From NCBI RefSeq assembly GCF_900091705.1, contig NZ_LT594785.1:2341752-2405751 (forward strand): DNA of 64,000 bases. Reading direction: 5' to 3'. Under the pieces are notes generated by a model. That model searched no databases, was not told where the DNA came from, and saw only the letters and a list, made by a program, of their open reading frames with translations. Both the position numbers and the translations under genes were made by a program. The stretch's first letter is position 1, and each line of letters begins with the position of its first letter. Positions 57,801 to 64,000 of this stretch are shown piece after piece. The stretch is from Clostridium mediterraneense. GTDB taxonomy: Bacteria; Bacillota; Clostridia; Clostridiales; Clostridiaceae.

Positions 57801-58015
57801 ACTGGATATTGTATTAATGTGAGTTGTCTTGTATATCCTATATCTAGTACAAGTATTTTATCCCACTTGTTAACATAATGCCCACCTGGTGCTACATTTC
57901 CTTCAGCATCTAAAATAGGTTCTCCTGGTCCTATATAAGTAGCATTTGGGGTAATACTAAATCCATTTGGAACTATACTACCTGGGGTAATACCCATAAT
58001 TTCTTCATAAGTCAT
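54881..58015 (-). CDS. Modular toxin: SH3 repeats, M14 peptidase, EndoU-like RNase
   Basis: 1044 residues without signal peptide or membrane span. Residues 1-340: two SH3-like repeats (ILVLDIGYTRQLTLIQYP; ITVLDISYSKQLALIQYP). About 345-585: M14 zinc peptidase, with HGFE (H384, E387), H505 in DFHGW, and E555 in VEYP as zinc and catalytic residues; probably cuts peptidoglycan stems. A Ser/Gln linker follows, then two SH3 domains (608-760) and a cell-wall-binding-like stretch (GNWYYFVDGKALTG). About 845-990: EndoU-like domain with H861 (LLHIFRGE), H882 (GGHVNW), FPDEWNPQKIINII and the T986-A-Y988 pair. An acidic tail ends it. The EndoU call is by motif recognition. GGAG precedes the ATG; two sigma-type promoters lie upstream and two candidate immunity genes downstream. 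Confidence 0.85.
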   Translation of the reverse strand: MTYEEIMGITPGSIVPNGFSITPNATYIGPGEPILDAEGNVAPGGHYVNKWDKILVLDIGYTRQLTLIQYPVGNNEVRQGYITNSLSKIEYSDLENNFWQNGSTTETVYLSCSGDAVLGSLNPHERAIFLYKAGDRYSVVYSTDKGPYTKSGFVNYSGGISAQITQGRCLASGGSLINGIPAGGIVPGGRTYPANAVVKNDFLYIRDKNGTIITGRQTSIGDEITVLDISYSKQLALIQYPAGNDIRQGYVTNSTKIINYLNPYQWVNGSTPETVYLDVECTKEFGTIDPYESATLLYEKDGKYCVVYDAPGKNGGMDMLNKNGFVHFPGNKPQATPSAGDLLYQSFPANVEKIPYGTSPLGHPLNVYKIGNGSNVLFANFAIHGFEDDWNHDGTALVNIANELIRKISATGDLYGWTVYVNNCANPDGTFNGITNDGPGRCTVTTGIDMNRCFPSGFRPLYNTRNYVGASPLGAPESIALKNIVEKIHSEHINGSNQMVVVDFHGWMGMTQGNQAIGRYFNAQFNGDVYYTMADGFFSTWAQESLSNTRAVLVEYPKNTRSIDECDHRDYAGRTYTAIMNLFGNEAGQGSSSSSQHGNTNVSSYNAIGQVNSPSIGWLHVRKNAGTGVGCDVLGKLNNEELVQITGKTSVGGTTWYKLKYGNGEAFASGDYITILNPTTINRYGNINSPSVGWAHIRELPGTGDECKVVAQLDNNTPIDILEEFCPKGAVKPWYKINYHKNSIEVMDGVGFIRSDLVTFDYEDISVRSGWFKSKDGNWYYFVDGKALTGVWTIDDLFRVFDKNGKLLVNKQSVETEFGLAFIDEDAVATFGNVNQYAEFAVSPFDGYKNTDIFTIKSLLHIFRGEIRRIISNNEWVVSGGHVNWAKFDPMLKPAKKIFIDGTRAYEGPLENYNNVRIIKEGEHAWFPDEWNPQKIINIIKAGFEQGTRAEYSGEERIPYSEEVLIRVENVIIKIVISKNTNKIITAYPLCMAMINRLTPFQLLFIKDINYKTSSADDEPEGKEVIDGEDENEDEDTEGEENLE

Positions 58016-58085
58016 TTTTTCATCTCTCCTTTAATTTTATCTTTTGTATTTTTTCTTTGGCTCTTAACGACCTTCACTTATAGAA

Positions 58086-58111
58086 ACGAAAGTTATGTTG
58101 TTATTAGCAAC
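58086..58111 (-). promoter_or_regulatory. Proximal TcdR-like sigma promoter of the toxin gene
   Basis: On the minus strand GTTGCT (58106-58111), a 16-nt spacer and TCGT (58086-58089), continuing TTCTATA. It lies 71 nt before the ATG, giving a leader of about 60 nt. The motif is identical to that before the holin gene. Confidence 0.75.
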
Positions 58112-58149
58112 GTGTGATTAAATTTTTTATTTTTAATCAGTCCTTTTAT

Positions 58150-58160
58150 TACCTCCTCCT
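58150..58160 (-). promoter_or_regulatory. Orphan Shine-Dalgarno between tandem promoters
   Basis: AGGAGGAGGT is followed by no ATG, GTG or TTG at normal spacing. Only CTG or ATT could start a frame of about 15 codons. It may be a relic of a leader gene. Confidence 0.4.
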
Positions 58161-58175
58161 TTCTCACCTTTTAAT

Positions 58176-58201
58176 ACGAATGAACAATATTATTTAGCAA
58201 C
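58176..58201 (-). promoter_or_regulatory. Distal TcdR-like sigma promoter of the toxin gene
   Basis: On the minus strand GTTGCT (58196-58201), a 16-nt spacer, TCGT (58176-58179) followed by ATTAA. Exactly 90 nt upstream of the proximal copy. Confidence 0.75.
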
Positions 58202-58215
58202 TTATATATAAAAAA

Positions 58216-58243
58216 AGATGAGAAAAATAAATTTTCCTCATCT
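58216..58243 (-). terminator. Terminator separating the amidase and toxin units
   Basis: A 12-bp stem (AGATGAGGAAAA against TTTTCTCATCT, one bulge) is followed by TTTTTTTATAT on the minus strand, immediately upstream of the distal toxin promoter. Confidence 0.88.
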
Positions 58244-58622
58244 CTTGAACTTTATAAAGTTTTATTTTAAATATTTAACAAGAACTCAGCTAAATATTCA
58301 GTTTTATTTTATACAATTATGAATCTCATATAACTTAATTTTACTATTACCATAAATCTATAATATTTTCTAAAAATTAAATACTCTATAAACATATTCT
58401 CTAACTCTTATTTTATTTAAAACTAAATTAATATGTATTATTTAATCAACTATATTTTTTATTAAAATTAATTAAACTTATTTAATTAATCCCTCCTAAA
58501 CTTTTCTTTAATTTATATAAATAAAAAATTAGGAGGGACTAGCAACTTTCATTAAACTTTTAATTACTTTCTTTTAAATAAATATCTATAAAATTTTTAG
58601 TTTTATATAAGTAATATACTCC
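58244..58622. other. Non-coding stretch after the amidase gene
   Basis: No convincing gene. It contains GTTGCTA at 58540-58546 without the matching TCGT box, and an inverted repeat AGTCCCTCCTAA..TTAGGAGGGA (about 58488-58540) that hides an AGGAGGG ribosome-site-like word in its stem. It could be a decayed promoter and leader gene, or a small RNA. Confidence 0.45.
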
Positions 58623-59387
58623 TTAATATTCTTTTAAATAATCTGCATACATAAAGCCACCATGTTCACCATAATATGTTGACCACCACTGTCCAACTTT
58701 ACAATCTAATTTTATTTTATCTCCTTGTTTAACTTGCCCTATAACTGGATACTCAAGTCCTGCTCCACTTCTAACATTTAAAATACTAGCTGTAACAATT
58801 GCATATTTATCATTATTAACTAAGTTATTAGATGATTCTATAACTTGAGTATCTTCACCTGCTATTCCATCAGCAATTAATTGCCCTATAAGTTCTGCTC
58901 CTTTTTCTTTATAAATGGCTACATCTTCTGTTGCTTCACAAAAACAAGTTTCAACAATAATAGCAGGCATAGATGTTTTTCTTAGTTCATATAAATCTGG
59001 GTTAATTCTTACACCTCTATTTTTAAATCCAGTTCCATCAACAACAGTTTTAACTATTCTATTAGAAATAACCTCAGCTTGACCTCCTTGTCCATAAATC
59101 CAACAAGCATGTCCTAATGCCCCTTCATAATGATCATAAGCTTTATCAAAATGTACTGATATAAATAAATCAGCATCAAAATCTTCTGCTTTATTAACTC
59201 CAAGTTCTAGATCTGTTAAAACATCACAATCTCCTGGTGTTACATCAATAACATCATATCCCTTACTTCTAAGTGCTTGTATAAGTGAATCTTTAACTTT
59301 TCTATCCTCAGTAGTTTCATCAATTAGAGCAGAAGCTCCTGTTGCTTGAAAATTATGTCCTCCTCTAACTGCAATTTTCTTAATCAT
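58623..59387 (-). CDS. N-acetylmuramoyl-L-alanine amidase with SH3 domain
   Basis: Amidase_3 endolysin, 254 residues: AVRGGHNFQATGA (first zinc His), FISVHFDKAYDHYEGALG (second His), IIVETCFCEATED (catalytic Glu), then a linker and a C-terminal SH3_3 domain (ASILNVRSGAGLEYPVIGQVKQGDKI). There is no signal peptide, as in phage lysins that need a holin. I start at the ATG 59385-59387 after AAAGGAGG; the longer frame back to 59438 overlaps the holin. It lies 28 nt after the holin gene in one unit, analogous to a phage lysis cassette. Confidence 0.93.
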   Translation of the reverse strand: MIKKIAVRGGHNFQATGASALIDETTEDRKVKDSLIQALRSKGYDVIDVTPGDCDVLTDLELGVNKAEDFDADLFISVHFDKAYDHYEGALGHACWIYGQGGQAEVISNRIVKTVVDGTGFKNRGVRINPDLYELRKTSMPAIIVETCFCEATEDVAIYKEKGAELIGQLIADGIAGEDTQVIESSNNLVNNDKYAIVTASILNVRSGAGLEYPVIGQVKQGDKIKLDCKVGQWWSTYYGEHGGFMYADYLKEY

Positions 59388-59415
59388 AAAAATTCCTCCT
59401 TTATTTAAAAATAAA

Positions 59416-59619
59416 TTAATGCTTACCTGGTAAATCAATCCCTGTTGTTGCTGGATTGTTTAATATACCCAAAATCACAAAAATCGAACATATTGCTTTA
59501 ACTGTGGTTAGAATTCTATTACTATCAACATTTACATGGTTAGCTGTAAGAATCACAATAATTAAACTAGTAATCCCTACAATAGATCCTACATTATTTA
59601 ATTTCTTTAAATATGTCAT
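59416..59619 (-). CDS. Phage-type holin (phiLC3-like)
   Basis: 67 residues with two membrane spans (VGSIVGITSLIIVILTAN and TTVKAICSIFVILGILNN) and the tail NNPATTGIDLPGKH, like the NDPTTKGL end of phiLC3-family holins. It forms membrane holes that let lysins or toxins out. The ATG at 59619 has only GAAGG, 2 nt away; the strong AGGGGGTG lies farther up and would suit an in-frame ATT codon four codons earlier, so the exact start is open. A TcdR-like promoter lies 67 nt upstream. Confidence 0.85.
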   Translation of the reverse strand: MTYLKKLNNVGSIVGITSLIIVILTANHVNVDSNRILTTVKAICSIFVILGILNNPATTGIDLPGKH

Positions 59620-59685
59620 TACCTTCTTAATAAAATCACCCCCTTAGAAATAAAAAAGTCTAATAAAACTTACTCAACTATATAA

Positions 59686-59711
59686 ACGAAATTTTATTGG
59701 ATTTTAGCAAC
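59686..59711 (-). promoter_or_regulatory. TcdR-like sigma promoter of the holin-amidase unit
   Basis: On the minus strand GTTGCT (59706-59711), a 16-nt spacer and TCGT (59686-59689), continuing TTATATAG. Same motif and spacing as the two toxin promoters. Confidence 0.78.
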
Positions 59712-59751
59712 TTTTTATTATATTTAATAAAATATTCAATTTTCAAATAAG

Positions 59752-59787
59752 AAAGGCTTATATAGAAAACACTCTATATAAGCCTTT
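59752..59787 (-). terminator. Terminator between the sigma gene and the holin unit
   Basis: A 15-bp perfect stem (AAAGGCTTATATAGA and complement) with a 6-nt loop lies 200 nt after the sigma gene and just before the holin promoter. The minus strand lacks a clean U-run directly after it, but the stem is very strong. Confidence 0.8.
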
Positions 59788-59989
59788 TTTAGTATATCTT
59801 ATAATTATTAACCTAGATTAATAAATATAAGCCACATTAGCTTTACTAATAAATAATTGATATCTATTTATGTAATTTAAAGATATTATACTAGACTAAA
59901 TATACACAACAAGCCAATTGGTCCAATTTACCAATATCATTTTTATATTTTTTGTTTTATAATCTTCTCTAGAATTTAATTCTCACTAA

Positions 59990-60538
59990 TTAGTATTCGC
60001 ACAATACTAATTTATTTTGAGTTATAGCTTTTCGCAAGGAAGCTATAGCTCTATTTTTCATTGAATTTACAGCTTGTCTGCTAATATTCATAATCTTAGC
60101 AACTTCACTATCAGTAAAACCTTCAATAAACTCTAATGAAATAACATATCTTTGCTTTTCACTCAAATTTTCAATTAAAGTATAAAATTCATTACTTAAA
60201 TCATAACTATCAAAAGATAAAAAATTATTAGTTAAATTTTCAATACTAACTTCTCTATCTTTAATTTTTAAATATTTTCTAAAAATATCTGTCCTTTTAT
60301 TTACAAGAGATTTTATTATAAATCCTTTTATATGATTATCATTACTAAACTTATCTAAATTAATTTTATATATAAGTTCAATAAAAAATATTGTTAATTC
60401 AGACCTTAGTCCCTCATAAATATTATTTGAAGAGATATTATTTATTATTTCAGTAAATTCATTAACCATCTCCTCTATTCTTTTTTTATCCTTTGTTTTT
60501 TGGATATCTTCTATAGCTAAAAAATAATTACAAGTCAT
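59990..60538 (-). CDS. TcdR/BotR/UviA-family alternative sigma factor
   Basis: 182 residues. GLRSELTIFFIELIYKINLDKF (region 2) closely parallels the TcdR stretch that also contains IIFFIELI, and FIIKSLVNKRTDIFRKYLK parallels its KSLLNK segment. The C-terminal region 4 HTH is LSEKQRYVISLEFIEGFTDSEVAKIMNISRQAVNSMKNRA. These sigma factors drive clostridial toxin and bacteriocin genes (family knowledge). I start at the ATG 60536-60538, 13 nt after AAGGAGG, since the longer frame to 60646 would run through the gene's own promoter. That promoter carries the motif found before the holin and toxin genes, so positive autoregulation is likely. Confidence 0.9.
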   Translation of the reverse strand: MTCNYFLAIEDIQKTKDKKRIEEMVNEFTEIINNISSNNIYEGLRSELTIFFIELIYKINLDKFSNDNHIKGFIIKSLVNKRTDIFRKYLKIKDREVSIENLTNNFLSFDSYDLSNEFYTLIENLSEKQRYVISLEFIEGFTDSEVAKIMNISRQAVNSMKNRAIASLRKAITQNKLVLCEY

Positions 60539-60580
60539 AATATAATGACATCCTCCTTCTTCATTTGTATATAAATAAAA

Positions 60581-60605
60581 ACGAAAGAGAATCCTTTTTA
60601 GCAAT
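60581..60605 (-). promoter_or_regulatory. TcdR-like promoter of the sigma gene (autoregulatory)
   Basis: On the minus strand ATTGCT (60600-60605), a 15-nt spacer and TCGT (60581-60584), continuing TTTTAT. One base shorter in the spacer and one mismatch in the -35 box compared with the other three, which would make it weaker. Confidence 0.7.
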
Positions 60606-60646
60606 ATAATGTTATTTTTATTACAAATACATATCATTTTTACCAT

Positions 60647-60764
60647 TAATTTATTACATTTAAGGTTTTCCCTCCAAATATTTAACTAAATAATAAAAAA
60701 CCCCCACTATGGAAGTTTTTTATCTAAGTTCTCATTAAAGTTATTTTTTATAAATTATAAACAA
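60647..60764. other. Upstream region of the sigma gene
   Basis: Contains a possible weak terminator on the minus strand near 60695-60722 (AAACTTCC against GGGGGTTT with G-U pairs, then TTTATT). No GAAC-N4-GTTC LexA-type box was seen. Confidence 0.4.
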
Positions 60765-60805
60765 AAAATCTATATTAATTATTTAATAATATTAATATAG
60801 ATTTT
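60765..60805 (-). terminator. Strong inverted repeat upstream of the sigma gene
   Basis: A 15-bp perfect stem (AAAATCTATATTAAT and complement) with an 11-nt loop is followed by TTG/TTTA on the minus strand. It probably blocks read-through from the man operon. Confidence 0.75.
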
Positions 60806-61048
60806 CAATTAAATCTACCACTTATCTTTTTATCTATTCCTCTTAAAATATTACTAAAAAAAGTCCATGTTTAATCCTTTTTAGTCCATCATTATAGCCA
60901 TAAATAAAACTATACAAAGAGAATTTAATATATAAGCTATATATTTAAACTAAAAAATTTTAATATATTTATATAAGTAATAATAAGGATTTAAACTATT
61001 TATTACACAACTTCTATTCAATGAAAATAAAATTTTCTAAAATTAAAA

Positions 61049-61076
61049 ATGAGGAATAGTAAAAACTATTCCTCAT
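61049..61076 (-). terminator. Terminator of the man PTS operon
   Basis: A 12-bp perfect stem (ATGAGGAATAGT and complement) with an AAAA loop is followed by TTTTTAATTTT on the minus strand, 60 nt past the DUF956 gene. Confidence 0.92.
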
Positions 61077-61135
61077 AAATATAGATCTATATATTTATCA
61101 TCCTAAATCTCAAGGCTTTTAATGTTAATTATTTT

Positions 61136-61498
61136 TTATGTGAACTTTACAGCTCGTTTAACAACATCAAAAAAGCTCAGTGACTTAACCATATGATTAG
61201 AATCAACATATTTTCTCATGGTACGAAGTACCTTTTTTGTTTCTTTAGAAGAAAAAGTATAGGTACCATTTTTTTTAGTCTTAATTGCATATCGTGGAAT
61301 CCATTTTCCTTTTAATACAACAGATGCAATAATATAATCAACTTCTTCCCAAGGAATTTGAATAAATTTTCGATAATCTCTAGAATTATAAAATTCAAAC
61401 CCTTTATCACCAATCATTATTTTTCCATAATCAGCAAGACCTGCAAAAGATGTTGCATCAACTACTAAATCCACTTTTGTATTAAGTGATTGAACCAT
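61136..61498 (-). CDS. manO: DUF956 family protein (ManO-like)
   Basis: 120 residues: VQSLNTKVDLVVDATSFAGLADYGKIMIGDKGFEFYN, FIQIPWEEVDYIIASV, then FSSKETKKVLRTMRKYV. The DUF956 family is nearly always the last gene of mannose-type PTS operons in Firmicutes and is thought to modulate the transporter or its regulation. It follows manZ by 160 nt and precedes the operon's terminator. Confidence 0.93.
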   Translation of the reverse strand: MVQSLNTKVDLVVDATSFAGLADYGKIMIGDKGFEFYNSRDYRKFIQIPWEEVDYIIASVVLKGKWIPRYAIKTKKNGTYTFSSKETKKVLRTMRKYVDSNHMVKSLSFFDVVKRAVKFT

Positions 61499-61659
61499 AA
61501 ATTTTACCTCTTTTCTACTTAATTATACACGCTTATTTTATCTATATATCCCTAAAAAACTCAAGAGATATCAGTAAAAAATAGATAAATATAATTGTTT
61601 TAATTATTAAATTAAATCTTAAATTTATTCATTATCCTCTTAGAGTTGACTAATTATTA

Positions 61660-62571
61660 TTACATTAAACCTATTAAATGGAATATAATACCAAGTGCAA
61701 ATAAAGAAAGAATTATAGCAATTGGAGATACTTTCTTTTTAAGTAACCACATACAAAGGAATGTTAGTAATAATCCTGCAAGTCCAGGAATTAATGAATC
61801 TAAGTTATTTTGTAAAGTTGTAACCTTATCAGGAGTTAATGATAATCCAGCTGCTTGTTGTAATAATGCTTCTTTAATACCATTTGCTCCAGCAGGAAGG
61901 TTACTCCAATCAATATAAGCACCTGGGCTTAATTGAACAGATGATATTATTGGTGTAAATTTAATAGATACCCATCTATTAACTAATGCACCTAAGATGA
62001 ACATACCAAGTATAGATGCACCTTTTGTAATATCTTGTAATAAACTACCTGATAAATCCTCCGCAATACGAGAACCTGCTTTATAACCAAATTCTTGTGT
62101 ATACCAAGTAAATGCCATACGAATAATGTTCCAACCTAGGAAAAATATAATCGGTCCTAATATATTACCACTCATGGCAAGTGAAGCTCCTAAAGCTCCT
62201 AATATTGGTCTAACAGTAAACCAGAAAACAGGATCTCCTATACCAGCTAAAGGTCCCATCATACCAACCTTAACCCCTTGGATAGTTATATCATCTACTG
62301 GTGCCCCATTTGCACGTTCTTCTTCTAATGCTAATGTTACTCCAATAATTGGTGATGCTACATATGGGTGAGTATTAAAAAATTCTAAGTGACGTGTTAA
62401 CGCGGCTGCTCTTTCTTCTTTAGTTTTATATAATTTTTTAATTGCAGGTATTAAAGAGAATGCCCAACCACCATTTTGCATTCTTTCATAATTCCAAGAT
62501 CCTTGAATGAAAAATGAACGCCACCAAATAGAAAGACGATCTTTTTTTGTTAATTTTATATTCTTATCCAT
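61660..62571 (-). CDS. manZ: Mannose-family PTS system IID component
   Basis: Membrane component of the mannose/fructose/sorbose PTS. Typical segments are LSIWWRSFFIQGSWNYERMQNGGW, RHLEFFNTHPYVASPIIGVTLALEEERANGA, VGMMGPLAGIGDPVFWFTVRPILG, and a C-terminal membrane end. I use the ATG at 62569-62571 (MDKNIKLTKKD) with GGGAGAG upstream; an extended frame to 62604 would overlap the manY stop. It is 303 residues long. Confidence 0.96.
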   Translation of the reverse strand: MDKNIKLTKKDRLSIWWRSFFIQGSWNYERMQNGGWAFSLIPAIKKLYKTKEERAAALTRHLEFFNTHPYVASPIIGVTLALEEERANGAPVDDITIQGVKVGMMGPLAGIGDPVFWFTVRPILGALGASLAMSGNILGPIIFFLGWNIIRMAFTWYTQEFGYKAGSRIAEDLSGSLLQDITKGASILGMFILGALVNRWVSIKFTPIISSVQLSPGAYIDWSNLPAGANGIKEALLQQAAGLSLTPDKVTTLQNNLDSLIPGLAGLLLTFLCMWLLKKKVSPIAIILSLFALGIIFHLIGLM

Positions 62572-62590
62572 TTCCGTCTTCTCTCCCTTC

Positions 62591-63394
62591 TTAATATCTG
62601 TCAATAATATCGCCTATTGGATCTCCCATATTTGATCCACCATTACCTGAGCCACCTTTTTTGCTAAGTGCTAAGTAAATAAGAGCTAAAGCTACACCAA
62701 TTGCACCTAATCCTATAAGTGTAAGTTGATGAATAGTTGCTAATACAAAACCAATTGCAAAGAATGGCCATACTTCTTTTGTTGCCATCATATTAATTAC
62801 CATTGCGTAACCAACAGCTACAACCATTCCACCACCTATTGCTAAACCATCTGTTAGCCAAGCTGGCATTGAAGTAAGTAATGCACGAATAGGACCAGCC
62901 CCTATTACTAATATTAAGCCAGCTGGAAGTGCTATACGTATACCTTGCATACAAATAGCAATAATATGCCACATTTCAACTTTTCTTATATTTCCCTCTT
63001 TAGCAGCAGCATCCATAAAATGTACAAATGCTGTAGCTATTGTACGACAAATAATTGTTAATAATAATCCCGCAACTGCTAATGGAATTGCTATAGCAAT
63101 TGCTGAAGAAATTCCTTCCTGTCCTTCACCACTAAGAACTAAAATAATTGCAGCTGCAACAGATGCTAATGCTGCATCCGGTGCTACGGCAGCCCCTATG
63201 TTTGCCCAACCTAAGGCAATCATTTGAAGACTACCTCCTAAAATTAAACATGGTACTAAATTACCTGTAACTAATCCGATTAGAGTACAAGCAACTAGAG
63301 GTTGGTGAAATTGGAATTCATCTAGGATTCCTTCCATCCCAGCTAAAAATGCAACAATAATAACTAATATTATTTGAAATATATTTAAATCCAC
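62591..63394 (-). CDS. manY: Mannose-family PTS system IIC component
   Basis: Polytopic sugar channel of the mannose PTS. MDLNIFQIILVIIVAFLAGMEGILDEFQFHQPLVACTLIGLVTG is a clear family start, with LGGSLQMIALGWANIGAAVAPDAALAS next, then repeated hydrophobic spans. It is 267 residues long and ends 20 nt before manZ. The C-terminal tail is glycine-rich (GGSGNGGSNMGD). The transported sugar may be mannose, glucose, fructose or an amino sugar. Confidence 0.96.
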   Translation of the reverse strand: MDLNIFQIILVIIVAFLAGMEGILDEFQFHQPLVACTLIGLVTGNLVPCLILGGSLQMIALGWANIGAAVAPDAALASVAAAIILVLSGEGQEGISSAIAIAIPLAVAGLLLTIICRTIATAFVHFMDAAAKEGNIRKVEMWHIIAICMQGIRIALPAGLILVIGAGPIRALLTSMPAWLTDGLAIGGGMVVAVGYAMVINMMATKEVWPFFAIGFVLATIHQLTLIGLGAIGVALALIYLALSKKGGSGNGGSNMGDPIGDIIDRY

Positions 63395-63430
63395 TGTTTT
63401 TAATCCCCCTTTATATTAAAATAATTTAAA

Positions 63431-64000
63431 TTATTTTAATTTATTTAATTCCTCTTGTGCTTTTTTAAGAATTTCATCCATATTTCCTTTTGAATCATTT
63501 GGAACTTTACGGACATCGAAATCCAATCCAGCTTTTTTAAGTTTATTAAAAGTATCAATATCTTCTTGGCTAAAAGCAAGTACCTTATTGGGTTGAACTT
63601 TACCTGGAGAATGTGCCATAGACCCAACATTAACTGTCTTTATAGGTACTCCTCCCTCTACTGCTCTAAGTAAATCTTCTGGATTTTCAAAAAGAAGTAA
63701 TGCACGTTGTCCACCAAAATGTTTATCATCTTTTGCAAGTTTAATCATTTGACTAATTGGAACAGTATGAGCTTTAACTCCTGGAGGAGCTGCTTGTTGA
63801 ATTAGTTTTTTACGAAGTCCATCTTTAGCTACATGGTCTGATACAACAATAATTCTTGTTGGTTTCACTGTTTTTGTCCAAGCAGTTGCTACTTGTCCAT
63901 GAAGTAGACGTGAATCAATACGAGCTAAAACATATTCAAAAGATCCAGGTGCACCTACATTAGACTCTTGAGTAGAAGCTACAGAAGATTTATCTGAATT
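63431..64000 (-). CDS. manX: Mannose-family PTS IIAB component (5' part outside window)
   Basis: The frame is open to the window edge. The last 189 residues are a Ser/Gly-rich linker (residues before FEYVLARID), then the IIB domain FEYVLARIDSRLLHGQVATAW with the phosphorylated histidine, VVSDHVAKDGLRKKLI, GGVPIKTVNVGSMAHSPGK and a helical end. The linker implies that a IIA domain lies upstream, outside the window, as in ManX. It is the first visible gene of manX-Y-Z-O. Confidence 0.94.
   Translation of the reverse strand, partial: NSDKSSVASTQESNVGAPGSFEYVLARIDSRLLHGQVATAWTKTVKPTRIIVVSDHVAKDGLRKKLIQQAAPPGVKAHTVPISQMIKLAKDDKHFGGQRALLLFENPEDLLRAVEGGVPIKTVNVGSMAHSPGKVQPNKVLAFSQEDIDTFNKLKKAGLDFDVRKVPNDSKGNMDEILKKAQEELNKLK

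Noticed and set aside
59416..59619. UviB/BhlA-type holin
   Set aside because: Those proteins have a single N-terminal span and a charged tail. This one has two spans and an NNPATTG tail as in phiLC3-type holins.
54881..60646. Prophage or phage remnant
   Set aside because: Holin and amidase suggest phage ancestry, but there is no integrase, terminase, capsid or tail gene and no att-like repeats. A domesticated lysis cassette fits better.
60539..60646. Longer N-terminus for the sigma factor
   Set aside because: The extension would run through the gene's own promoter boxes and its ribosome site; family members start near the chosen ATG.
60647..60764. SOS (LexA) control of the sigma gene
   Set aside because: UviA systems are UV-inducible, so I looked for GAAC-N4-GTTC here and did not find it. 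A divergent box cannot be excluded.

Overview
The window is strongly AT-rich and its gene content fits a low-GC Firmicute of the class Clostridia. A Clostridium perfringens-type chromosome is the most likely source (inference from codon use, a TcdR/UviA-family sigma factor, a split transketolase, an EndoAI-like antitoxin and the phosphofructokinase/pyruvate kinase pair). Most genes lie on the minus strand. No rRNA, tRNA, CRISPR array or intact insertion sequence was seen.

Positions 1-44,200 are ordinary core chromosome. They hold glycolysis genes (pyk partial, pfkA), dnaE, the rapZ-yvcK-whiA cluster, murB, all three excinuclease genes (uvrC, uvrA, uvrB), a FHA-FtsW/RodA-PBP cell-wall cluster, ddh, a VanY-type carboxypeptidase, ctpA next to ftsEX, a split transketolase, an acpS-nnrD-lolA-like-alr-mazEF cluster arranged much as in Bacillus, a flavodiiron protein, an ssb paralogue, an LCP enzyme and a KptA RNA 2'-phosphotransferase.

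Positions 44,200-53,800 are accessory DNA. They hold small orphan genes, a VanZ protein, a MerR regulator with a carboxymuconolactone-decarboxylase-like gene (each behind a 19-bp-spacer MerR-type promoter), an orphan copy of a toxin's cell-wall-binding part, two SUKH-3-type immunity genes (one broken by a single stop), and a duplicated regulator pair (ribbon-helix-helix plus HTH) in which one copy is decaying.

Positions 53,766-60,646 are the most interesting part. A TcdR/BotR/UviA-family sigma factor gene lies beside a phage-type holin, an N-acetylmuramoyl-L-alanine amidase and a 1044-residue modular protein. That protein has SH3-like repeats, an M14 metallopeptidase, two further SH3 domains, a cell-wall-binding-like segment and a C-terminal domain that I read as an EndoU-type RNase. 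Two unknown genes that could be immunity or accessory factors follow it. Four copies of one promoter motif (GTTGCTA, 15-16 nt, TCGT) precede the sigma gene itself, the holin-amidase unit and, twice, the large gene. The layout parallels the C. difficile PaLoc (TcdR, TcdE, toxins), but the warhead is a predicted nuclease and the delivery module is cell-wall-targeting. I propose a sigma-controlled, holin-released bacteriocin or polymorphic toxin with downstream immunity and orphan cassettes.

Positions 61,136-64,000 hold a mannose-family PTS operon (manX partial, manY, manZ, DUF956 gene).
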